From positions 1 to 11,213 of the forward strand of contig JAKEEV010000911.1 in NCBI GenBank assembly GCA_022616395.1: a stretch of DNA of 11,213 nucleotides, given 5' to 3'. The first letter of the stretch is position 1, and every line of letters starts with the position of its first letter. Below are positions 1 to 6,211 of the stretch, in pieces. The translations under genes and the position numbers were made by a program. The stretch is from Planctomycetia bacterium. Its GTDB lineage: Bacteria; Planctomycetota; Planctomycetia; Gemmatales; Gemmataceae. The notes under the pieces are model-generated. The model was not told where the DNA came from. It saw only the letters and a program-made list of their open reading frames with translations, and did not search any database.

Positions 1-338
1 AGAATCGCGGTGGGCACGCTCTTGAGCGACACTTGCCTCATGAGTTCGCCGAAGCCCGGCATGAGTTTTTCGCACACCGCTTCGGTTGCTTCAGGGGTCA
101 CGTCGCGTTTGGCGGGTCCGGTGCCGCCGGTGGTGATGATGAGGCAACAGCCTTCGTCGTCGCACATGGCTTTGAGCGTGGCCTCGATCTGATCCTGCTC
201 GTCGGGGATGAGAAGCGAGTGTGGCTGCCACTCGCAACTCAGCGCTTCGCGCAGGAACTCGATGATCGCTGGCCCGCCCTTGTCCACGTATTCTCCGCGG
301 CTGGCCCGGTCAGAGACAGTGAGGATACCGATTCTCAT
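1..338 (-). CDS. mogA: Molybdopterin adenylyltransferase MogA (N-terminal part; runs off the left edge)
   Basis: MogA adenylylates molybdopterin with ATP, the step before molybdate insertion in molybdenum cofactor synthesis, and acts in the cytoplasm. Read on the minus strand from ATG at 338-336, 112 residues are visible with no stop. They start MRIGILTVSDRASRGEY and contain the family's nucleotide and pterin motif TTGGTGPAKRDVTPEAT at residues 69-85, then PGFGELMRQVSL and VPTAI at 94-112. This matches the order and spacing of E. coli MogA (195 residues, from memory) very closely, so roughly 80 residues are missing beyond the window. The start is set by family length: nothing conserved lies upstream, where a hexanucleotide repeat begins. 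No Shine-Dalgarno site is visible. It is divergent from the iron alcohol dehydrogenase. MoaB is the nearest alternative, but the PGFGE..RQ.S segment favours MogA. Confidence 0.95.
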   Translation of the reverse strand, partial: MRIGILTVSDRASRGEYVDKGGPAIIEFLREALSCEWQPHSLLIPDEQDQIEATLKAMCDDEGCCLIITTGGTGPAKRDVTPEATEAVCEKLMPGFGELMRQVSLKSVPTAI

Positions 339-484
339 GGCAAGTGTGAGTGTGAGTGTGAGTGCGAGTGAAAACACTGCGCGGACTGATCTTCTCCCAC
401 ATCGGGGTTATATTACACGGGAGTGTGTGGAGTTCCTATCTTTGGATTTCACTCACACTCACACTCACACTCACACTTGACATG
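336..484. repeat. Mirrored hexanucleotide repeat (GTGTGA/TCACAC) spanning both divergent start codons
   Basis: Two 38-bp arms at 336-373 and 447-484 are reverse complements with 36 of 38 positions matching (mismatches at 340/480 and 365/455), separated by 73 bp. Each arm begins at the start codon of its gene: mogA ATG at 338-336 on the minus strand and the dehydrogenase ATG at 482-484 on the plus strand. Each then runs upstream through about four GTGTGA units (CACTCA-type on the other strand). Both transcripts should therefore share the same repetitive leader directly before the start codon, where a ribosome binding site would normally sit. The spacer is the only AT-rich stretch nearby (TTATATTAC at 408-416) and may hold overlapping -10 elements for both genes, but no convincing -35 is visible. 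Confidence 0.9.
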
Positions 485-1690
485 CGTACCTGGTCCTTCT
501 CTTCCGCCGGTTCGCTGTTCTTTGGCCAGCACGCGGTCAAACACCACTTGCGCGATGCGTGCGAACGGCTCGGCGCGCGCCGAGCGTTCATCGTTACGGA
601 TGCGATTCTGGTAAAGGCCGGGTTGCTCGCGCAAACAACCGAACCGCTTTCGGCCGGCGGCGTGACATTCGGGCACTACGACAAGGTCACACCCGAACCG
701 GCCGTGGAAGTGGTTCGCGAATGCATCGCGGAGGCTCGAAGCTTCAATCCGGACGTGATTATTGGTCTGGGCGGCGGGAGCAACATGGACACGGCGAAGC
801 TCGTATCCATGATCCTCGCTCACGGCAAGGATCCACTCGATTACACAGGCGATTGCCGCGTGCCGGGACCGGTGAAGCCGCTGATTTGCATTCCCACGAC
901 AGCGGGAACTGGCTCCGAAGTCTCCGCGGCGGCCGTGTTCACCGACACCGCGCAGCACATCAAAGTAAGCTGCCTCAGTCCGTTTCTGCGACCGGCATTC
1001 GCGATTGTTGATCCAGTCTTCACGGTAAGTTGCCCGCCGAAAGTGACCGCCGATTCCGGCATTGATGCGCTCACGCACGCGATCGAAGCATTCTGCGCGG
1101 TGGATAACGACAAGTTCCCGCTACCGAGCGGCGAGAAGAGTGTCTATCAGGGGAAAAATCCGATGGCCGACGCGATGGCACAACACGCGATCATGCTGAT
1201 CGGGAAGTTTCTTCGCCGCACGGTGAAGGATGGCAACGACCTCGAAGCGCGCGACGGAATGGCGCTGGCCGCAACGCTCGGCGGGCTGGCATTCTCGAAT
1301 GCGGGCGTTGCTCTGGTTCACGCGATGGAGTATCCCGTCGGCGGTGCCGTTCACGTTTCGCACGGTGCCGGGAATGGACTTCTGCTGCCGTTCGTGATGC
1401 GGTTCAATCTGCCCTCCCGCGTCCTCCAGACGGCGATCATCGGCATGATTTTGGGAAGGATGTCGCCCACCGGACTGCCGGAAGCGAACGCCGAAGCAAC
1501 AATCCACGACATCGAGCAACTCCGGCGTGACATCGGCATTCCGACACGTCTGCGCGACATCGGCGTGACCGAAGACATGCTGCCGGGCTTCGCCGCAAAA
1601 GCGTTCGCCATCAAGCGCCTGATGCGCGTCAACCCGCGAATGCCTCAGAGCGAGGACGAAATTCTCGGCATCTACCGAGCCGCGTTCTAA
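482..1690 (+). CDS. Iron-containing (group III) alcohol dehydrogenase family protein
   Basis: A 402-residue NAD(P)-dependent oxidoreductase of the iron alcohol dehydrogenase family, a usual length for it. Visible motifs are the dinucleotide-binding GGGSNMD at 97-103, PTTAGTGSE at 138-146, and the four metal ligands D195 and H199 (in DSGIDALTHAIEAF) plus H280 and H294 (in VHAMEYPVGGAVHVSHG). These have the 14-residue spacing between the two later histidines known from FucO. An insert with YQG.NP..D at 222-230 resembles hydroxyacid-oxoacid transhydrogenases, so the substrate may be a hydroxy acid rather than a simple alcohol; this is inference. The frame is open upstream to 362, but that extension only translates the hexanucleotide repeat into alternating Leu-Thr, so ATG 482 is chosen. 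No Shine-Dalgarno site is present. It lies 11 bp before the first GT87 gene and is probably cotranscribed. Confidence 0.93.
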   Translation: MRTWSFSSAGSLFFGQHAVKHHLRDACERLGARRAFIVTDAILVKAGLLAQTTEPLSAGGVTFGHYDKVTPEPAVEVVRECIAEARSFNPDVIIGLGGGSNMDTAKLVSMILAHGKDPLDYTGDCRVPGPVKPLICIPTTAGTGSEVSAAAVFTDTAQHIKVSCLSPFLRPAFAIVDPVFTVSCPPKVTADSGIDALTHAIEAFCAVDNDKFPLPSGEKSVYQGKNPMADAMAQHAIMLIGKFLRRTVKDGNDLEARDGMALAATLGGLAFSNAGVALVHAMEYPVGGAVHVSHGAGNGLLLPFVMRFNLPSRVLQTAIIGMILGRMSPTGLPEANAEATIHDIEQLRRDIGIPTRLRDIGVTEDMLPGFAAKAFAIKRLMRVNPRMPQSEDEILGIYRAAF

Positions 1691-1692
1691 GC

Positions 1693-1711
1693 TTGGGGGC
1701 GATGCCCCCAA
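1693..1711. repeat. Short perfect hairpin enclosing the GT87 start codon
   Basis: TTGGGGGC-GAT-GCCCCCAA has perfect 8-bp arms and a 3-base loop directly after the dehydrogenase stop at 1690. The ATG of the next gene (1702-1704) lies across the loop and the first base of the right arm. Folded in mRNA it would bury the start codon. It lacks a following T-run, so it is not a good intrinsic terminator. Confidence 0.8.
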
Positions 1712-3030
1712 CCCTCTCAGCACAGCCCTCCGCGTTCCGCCGACTGTTACTGGTGGCCGGGGCTGTCGTTGTCGTGATCGCGGGCGCTTCTCAGCTTGAT
1801 CGGCTGTTTAGCGGCGGGCTAAACGCGCCGCTGGACTTCGCCGCGTTCTGGGCCGCCGGGCATCTCACGGTTCACGGCGAAAACCCCTACCACGGCGACC
1901 GACTTCAGGAAGCGCAAACCGCCGTGGGCTTGACTGACCTCGCGGTGATCGCGTGGAACCCGCCCTGGACACTGGCACTGCTCATGCCCTTCGGCGCGTT
2001 GCCGTTCCGGGCCGCACATGGCGTGTGGGTCGTGCTTCACCTCGGTTTAATGGCCACGTCCGCTGTGCTTTTGTGGCGTGCATTCGATGGAGTGAAGTGC
2101 CGGAGCTGGGTGGCTCTGGCAATCACGCTCACATTCGTCCCGACCGCGTTTTTGATCGGCAACGGACAACTCACGGCGTTCGTGCTGTTCGGCCTCGCGG
2201 GGTTCGCGCTTGCGTGTCGCGCGGAGCGTCCGTTCCTGGCTGGCGCGGCACTCGCGTTGTGCGCGACCAAGCCGCACCTGTTCGTTCCGCTTGGGGCGTG
2301 GATTCTGATCGCGGGGTGTCGAAGCGGGTTCGGTTGTCGCGTGCTGCTGGGTGCGATCACAGTTGGGTTGCTCCTCTGTGTTCCGCCAACGCTGGCCGTT
2401 CCGCATGTGTGGAGCGATTACATCACCGCTGTCACCGGCCCGGCCGATCCGCGCCTCCGCCCGCTTTCGGAATGGAAGCCGCCGCTGGTCGGCTGGTGGC
2501 TGCGGCAAGCTGTTCCCGGCACACCGTTTTGGGTGCAGTGGATTCCGATGGTGTTTGCGGCTGTCGCGGTGGCCGGATGGTGTCTGAAGAATCGCACGCG
2601 ACTAACTCCTTCCGAATTGCTCACGCACCTTCCCTGGCTCGTTGGTCTGTCGCTCCTCGTCGCTCCTTACGGCGCGTGGCAACACGACCTCGTTCTTCTT
2701 CTGGTGCCGATACTCGCGGTCGCGGCTCGAATGGCGAACCCCCCTGACCGCCGGTCGGTCGCGATTGGCATTGCGTGGCTCGCGAGTGTCAACGCGGTGT
2801 CACTGGTGATGATGGTGAACAGCTCATCATCCGAGTGGTACGTCTGGTTCGCCCCGTGCGTGCTGCTTGGAACGGCGGTTCTTGGAAGACCCACCTCTCC
2901 ATCCTCCTTCCCCTCCCGCAGGGAGGGGGAGAAACACACTGCGGATTGCGTTTTGCCTTCCGCTTCCAAAAGCGCCTCTTACTCCCCCCTCCCTGCAGGG
3001 AGGGGGGTTGGGGTGGGTCCGACACAATGA
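1702..3030 (+). CDS. GT87/DUF2029 family polytopic membrane glycosyltransferase (first copy) with a repeat-derived tail
   Basis: A 442-residue integral membrane protein of the GT-C fold. After a first hydrophobic helix at about 14-30 comes the GT87 loop signature DFAAFWAAG..TVHGENPY, then WNPPW and a chain of hydrophobic helices to about residue 395. D45 is the likely catalytic acid, by analogy with the essential loop aspartate of mycobacterial PimE. GT87 enzymes transfer hexoses from polyprenyl-phosphate donors on the outer face of the cytoplasmic membrane; acceptor and sugar cannot be told here. It is paralogous to the gene at 4731-5966 (shared LLWR, GLAGF, K.HL and TPYG-like segments). The natural C-terminus seems to be near residue 397; the last 40 or so residues (Pro, Ser, Gly, Arg) are encoded by palindromic repeat DNA at 2908-3019. 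ATG 1702 is chosen over TTG 1693. The stop overlaps the next start as ATGA. Confidence 0.88.
   Translation: MPPTLSAQPSAFRRLLLVAGAVVVVIAGASQLDRLFSGGLNAPLDFAAFWAAGHLTVHGENPYHGDRLQEAQTAVGLTDLAVIAWNPPWTLALLMPFGALPFRAAHGVWVVLHLGLMATSAVLLWRAFDGVKCRSWVALAITLTFVPTAFLIGNGQLTAFVLFGLAGFALACRAERPFLAGAALALCATKPHLFVPLGAWILIAGCRSGFGCRVLLGAITVGLLLCVPPTLAVPHVWSDYITAVTGPADPRLRPLSEWKPPLVGWWLRQAVPGTPFWVQWIPMVFAAVAVAGWCLKNRTRLTPSELLTHLPWLVGLSLLVAPYGAWQHDLVLLLVPILAVAARMANPPDRRSVAIGIAWLASVNAVSLVMMVNSSSSEWYVWFAPCVLLGTAVLGRPTSPSSFPSRREGEKHTADCVLPSASKSASYSPLPAGRGVGVGPTQ
2908..3019. repeat. Paired palindromes (REPIN-like) at the GT87/PMT gene junction
   Basis: Two related palindromes lie about 55 bp apart. The first has arms CCCCTCCC (2910-2917) and GGGAGGGG (2921-2928) around GCA. 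The second is a perfect 24-bp palindrome at 2984-3007 centred on TGCA, with the same CCCTCCC/GGGAGGG core, followed by GTTGGGGTGGG-type sequence. Two similar palindromic units flanking a short spacer is the arrangement of REPIN-like elements. The element is translated as the C-terminal tail of the first GT87 protein and stops 7 bp before the start of the next gene. The family name is an analogy; genome copy number is unknown. Confidence 0.75.
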
Positions 3031-4721
3031 TCCGCAATCTCCTTGCCCTTGTCGCGGTCGTGGCGCTTCTCGCGTGGTTCTGGAGTCGCGGGGAGCGGTT
3101 CCTCGATACCAACGGCCCGACGTTCGATGAACCAGTTCACCTCGCCGCCGGTTACTCGTACTGGACGACCGGTAACTTTCGACTGAACTCCGAACACCCT
3201 CCGCTGTTGAAACTCTTCTGGGCCGCGCCTCTCTTGTTCGGCGACCGGCCGCCATACCCACACGATGTTGCCTCCGCGACCAAAGATCACTGGCACATCG
3301 GGAATGCGTTTCTGTTTCATTCTGGGCGTCCTCCGCGTGAATTGCTCGACCCAGCTCGCCGCGTAAACCTCGCGCTCGGTTGTGGAGTGATTCTGCTCGC
3401 GGGCTGGTGGGCGTTCAGACTCTGGCAGTCGCGGCTCGCGGCTGTCGGTGCGTTCGCGTTCGCGGTTGCCGACCCGAACTTGCTCGCGCTCTCGTGTGTG
3501 CTGTCCACCGACATCGGTTTAACGCTCTTCGGGCTGCTCGCGTGTTACTTGCTGTGGGAATATGCCGCCGCTCCTTCGCGTGGGTTGCTCATTGCATCGG
3601 GAATCGCGCTCGGATTGGCACTCGGCGCGAAGTTCTCGGCGCTGGCGATTGTCGCGGGCCTGGGCGCGGCTGGACTGGTGTTCGTCCTGCGCGGAGGAAG
3701 ACTCGCGCTGCCAGCGGATTCACCCTCTCCCCAACGGGGAGAGGGTGGCGGCGCTTCGCCGCCGGGTGAGGGGTCTTCTCTTCGTACTCGACTTGCACTC
3801 GCGCTCCCGCTCGCCTTCCGTCTCGGACTCATCGCGTTCGTCACGCTCGCGGCAACGTATGGCTTCATCCACTTCGATCAGTGGGGACGCGGGCTGAAGT
3901 TCCAGCTCACGCGAGCCGAGCACGGCGACGGCGTGATGTACTTCAACGGCGACTACTCGCGCTCGGGCTGGTATCGCTACTTCCTCGTGCTTCTACCTCT
4001 GAAACTGCCGCTTGGACTGCTCGCGGGCGTGCTTCTGGTGTGTGTCACGGGCCGGGTGGCTCGCGCTCCGCGAATTGCCTTCGTGGTTCTCCCCGCGGTG
4101 GTGTTCGTGCTGCTCGCTTCGTATTCGCGGGTGAATCTCGGCATTCGCGTCGTGCTGCCCGCCCTGCCCTTCTTGTATGTGCTTGCGGCGGGGCTTGCGT
4201 GTGGAGCGTGTTGTCGAGCTGCGGGAGTCGCGATGCTCGCGGTGTGCGTCGCGTGGGCGGGAATCTCCGCAATGCGAAGCGATCCGCATCCGATCTCGTA
4301 CTTCAACGAACTGGCCGGCGGACCACGCGGTGGACTGCGCTTCGTGGCGGATTCCAACGTGGATTGGGGCCAGGGGCTGCCGCAGTTGAAAGCGTATCTC
4401 GACGCCAACGGGCCGGAGGTGATCTATCTCTCTTACTTCGGCACCGACCGACCGGAAGCTTACGGCATCCGCTACCGCGCGCTACCCACTTACGGGCGAG
4501 TCGGTGAACCCGGAGGCGAGGAGATTCCCGTCGATGCCCCTCGGTATGTGCTTGTGATAAGCGCGAATAACTTGCTCGGCATTTACCTCAACGACCGCGA
4601 CTGCTTCGCGTGGCTGCGAACGCGCGAACCAACTGCAATCCTCGGCGGCTCCCTGTACGTCTTCGACCTGACCGGCGATCCCGAAGCGATCCGCCGAGTG
4701 CGGGCACTTCCCACCAAGTAA
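3027..4721 (+). CDS. PMT/GT39-like phospholipid-carrier-dependent glycosyltransferase
   Basis: A 564-residue polytopic GT-C enzyme. A first hydrophobic helix (5-19) precedes a long loop with the acidic pair D34-E35 in FDEPVHLAAGYSY and the signature RLNSEHPPLLK at 52-62, as in PMT_2/ArnT-like transferases that take sugars from polyprenyl-phosphate outside the membrane. After several more helices, a soluble C-terminal domain from about residue 415 carries YFNELAGGPRGG (425-436) and DSNVDWGQ (442-449), as I recall from planctomycete members of this group. ATG 3027 overlaps the upstream stop (ATGA), indicating translational coupling. The frame is open further upstream to 2775, but that part only translates repeat DNA and the neighbouring gene's end. 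Residues 232-250 (Gly/Pro/Ser-rich) are encoded by a palindromic element and look like an insertion in a loop between membrane segments. The sugar and acceptor are unknown. Confidence 0.88.
   Translation: MIRNLLALVAVVALLAWFWSRGERFLDTNGPTFDEPVHLAAGYSYWTTGNFRLNSEHPPLLKLFWAAPLLFGDRPPYPHDVASATKDHWHIGNAFLFHSGRPPRELLDPARRVNLALGCGVILLAGWWAFRLWQSRLAAVGAFAFAVADPNLLALSCVLSTDIGLTLFGLLACYLLWEYAAAPSRGLLIASGIALGLALGAKFSALAIVAGLGAAGLVFVLRGGRLALPADSPSPQRGEGGGASPPGEGSSLRTRLALALPLAFRLGLIAFVTLAATYGFIHFDQWGRGLKFQLTRAEHGDGVMYFNGDYSRSGWYRYFLVLLPLKLPLGLLAGVLLVCVTGRVARAPRIAFVVLPAVVFVLLASYSRVNLGIRVVLPALPFLYVLAAGLACGACCRAAGVAMLAVCVAWAGISAMRSDPHPISYFNELAGGPRGGLRFVADSNVDWGQGLPQLKAYLDANGPEVIYLSYFGTDRPEAYGIRYRALPTYGRVGEPGGEEIPVDAPRYVLVISANNLLGIYLNDRDCFAWLRTREPTAILGGSLYVFDLTGDPEAIRRVRALPTK
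3720..3774. repeat. Palindromic element inserted in frame within the PMT-like gene
   Basis: Two adjacent perfect hairpins: CACCCTCTCCCC (3721-3732) with GGGGAGAGGGTG (3736-3747), 12-bp arms and loop AAC; then GGCGGCG (3747-3753) with CGCCGCC (3757-3763), 7-bp arms and loop CTT. An outer TCACCC/GGGTGA pair (3720-3725 and 3764-3769) brackets them. It keeps the reading frame open and encodes DSPSPQRGEGGGASPPGEG. Confidence 0.85.
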
Positions 4722-4730
4722 ACTGTTCGC

Positions 4731-5966
4731 ATGTCATCTCGTGTTCGCTCGACGCTGGTGCTTCTCGTCGGTGGCTCGGCCCTTGTGTTCGCCGCGGATG
4801 TTGTCGTGCGCACGCCGGGCTTTCTCGTTCCGCGTGATTTCCTCGAATACTGGGCCGCGGGGCGCGTGAACCTTCGCGGCGGCAACCCGTATCACCCCGA
4901 CGAACTGCTCGCCGAACAGAAGCACGCCGACCCAACGCGCGAACACGCGGTGATGATGTGGAACCCGCCACCAGCGATTGGGCTCTACATGCCACTTGGA
5001 GCACTCCCCGCGCGATGGGCCACGCTCTTGTGGGTTGGGTTGCAACTGGCCGCAGTGTTCATCGCGTGCGATCTTCTGTGGCGAAGCTATTCTCAGTGTG
5101 GTCGGCACACTCCGTGTGCGGTGTCTTTAAGACCGCTGGCGGAGCGAGCGGACCACACTCAAAGCCACTCTTACCGCTGGCTCGCGTCAATCGTGGCGCT
5201 TTCCTTCGCTGGAACATGGTGGCTGGTCGCGTATGGGCAGAACACTGGATTGATGCTGCTCGGGCTGGCGGGTTTCTTGCACTTCACACAGAAAGATAAA
5301 CCGCTTGCAGCCGGCGCGTGTGCTGCACTCACCGCGCTGAAGCCGCACCTGCTCGCGGTGTTCGGCGTGCTGCTCGTCGCGGACATACTCACTCGCCGCG
5401 AGCGATCCGCGCTCGCGTCCGGCATCACCTTTATCGTCGCGGCGCTCTGCATCGCGCTTGTCGCCAATCCGCTGGCGATCACGCAGTTCATCGAAGCGGC
5501 GCAACACCCGGCCGAAGGCGCGACACCACTTTCCGAGTGGTGGCTGCCGGTGCCGTCGTTCTGGCTGCGAATGGAGATCGCGCCGGGGCAATTCTGGATT
5601 CAGTTCATTCCCTGCGTGCTTGCGTGCGTTGGGTTTCTTGCGTATCGCTTCTGGAAAGAAAACGACTGGCACTGGCCGCGTGCGTTGCCGCTGGTCGTGG
5701 TCGTCTCGGTGCTGACGACGCCTTACGGCGGGTGGGTGTTCGATCTTCCGGTGCTGTTGGTCGCGGTGATCTGGGCCGCGGCTCGACTCGCCAGCGCGAA
5801 ACAGTGGGCGCTGCTTACGCTCTTCGTGGTCGCGCAGTTCGCGATCACGGCCGCGTCGTTCGCGTGGCCCGGCGCGCTTCACGATTACTGGTGGGTCGCG
5901 CCTGCATCGCTCGCGCCATGTCTGCTTGTGTTGTGGGGAAGAGGAGCCACAGATCAACGCGGATGA
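4731..5966 (+). CDS. GT87/DUF2029 family polytopic membrane glycosyltransferase (second copy) with a palindrome-encoded loop insert
   Basis: A 411-residue GT-C membrane protein, paralogous to the GT87 protein at 1702-3030. After the first helix (about 8-26) it has the loop signature RDFLEYWAAG..NLRGGNPY with candidate catalytic D36, then MMWNPPPAIGLYMPLGALPA and a run of hydrophobic helices. Between LLWR and the VAYGQ segment it is 22 residues (66 bp) longer than the paralogue; that extra stretch coincides with a 65-bp palindromic element at 5095-5159 (residues about 122-143). The last eight or so residues, ending ATDQRG, and the stop lie inside a long inverted repeat, so the natural end was probably near LLVLWG. 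ATG 4731 follows the upstream stop by 9 bp, without a clear Shine-Dalgarno site, so it is likely cotranscribed. It is presumed to use polyprenyl-phosphate sugars on the outer membrane face; the acceptor is unknown. Confidence 0.87.
   Translation: MSSRVRSTLVLLVGGSALVFAADVVVRTPGFLVPRDFLEYWAAGRVNLRGGNPYHPDELLAEQKHADPTREHAVMMWNPPPAIGLYMPLGALPARWATLLWVGLQLAAVFIACDLLWRSYSQCGRHTPCAVSLRPLAERADHTQSHSYRWLASIVALSFAGTWWLVAYGQNTGLMLLGLAGFLHFTQKDKPLAAGACAALTALKPHLLAVFGVLLVADILTRRERSALASGITFIVAALCIALVANPLAITQFIEAAQHPAEGATPLSEWWLPVPSFWLRMEIAPGQFWIQFIPCVLACVGFLAYRFWKENDWHWPRALPLVVVVSVLTTPYGGWVFDLPVLLVAVIWAAARLASAKQWALLTLFVVAQFAITAASFAWPGALHDYWWVAPASLAPCLLVLWGRGATDQRG
5095..5159. repeat. 65-bp palindromic element inserted in frame within the second GT87 gene
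   Basis: Bounded by perfect 9-bp inverted ends AGTGTGGTC (5095-5103) and GACCACACT (5151-5159). Inside are a near-perfect hairpin CGGCACAC-TCC-GTGTGCGG (5103-5121) and an imperfect CCGCT/AGCGG pairing in the right half. It encodes about 22 residues rich in Cys, His, Arg and Pro, unlike the surrounding membrane protein. Confidence 0.85.
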
Positions 5967-6170
5967 GAGGCAAGATCAGAAAAGACAGAAGAGTGAATGG
6001 CCACAAAAAAGCACAAAAGGCACAAAAGAATACAGCAGAGAAAGAGACGAGACTGAGTTCAGACCGTCTTTGCTCTTGTCTTCTATTTTGTGCCCTTTGT
6101 GCTTTTTTATGGCCATTCTGTCTGCTTTGATCCGTGTTTCATCTGCGTTGATCTGTGGCTCTTCTGCTTC
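5939..6170. repeat. Long imperfect inverted repeat between the second GT87 gene and ndh
   Basis: The arms pair over two blocks: GAGCCACAGATCAACGC (5944-5960) with its exact complement at 6145-6161 (17 of 17), and a 33-bp block at 5995-6027 with 6086-6118 (31 of 33). Weaker pairing lies between them, and an unpaired centre of about 55 bp follows. The sequence is much richer in A and T than its neighbours, which suggests foreign or mobile origin. It fills nearly the whole 245-bp gap between genes and also contains the GT87 stop codon (5964-5966). It has no ORF of its own and could act as a MITE-like element or as a large transcript hairpin. Confidence 0.88.
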
Positions 6171-6199
6171 CCGCCTCCATACATTACCCCGACACCGGC

Positions 6200-6204
6200 G
6201 GAGG
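6200..6204 (+). promoter_or_regulatory. Shine-Dalgarno site of the NADH dehydrogenase gene
   Basis: GGAGG ends 7 nt before ATG 6212. It is the clearest ribosome binding site in the window and decides this start over in-frame codons further upstream, which would translate the inverted repeat. Confidence 0.75.
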
Positions 6205-6211
6205 ACCAAAT

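Noticed and set aside
362..481. N-terminal extension of the iron dehydrogenase
   Set aside because: It would translate the hexanucleotide repeat as alternating Leu-Thr; the family's N-terminus fits ATG 482.
336..484. Small proteins translated from the hexanucleotide repeat (Ser-His, Leu-Thr or Cys-Glu repeats)
   Set aside because: These are low-complexity readings of the repeat in several frames with no independent support.
2775..3026. N-terminal extension of the PMT-like enzyme
   Set aside because: It overlaps the end of the GT87 gene and translates repeat DNA; the ATGA overlap at 3027 is the natural start.
6155..6211. N-terminal extension of ndh
   Set aside because: A well-placed Shine-Dalgarno site supports ATG 6212, directly before the FAD-binding motif.
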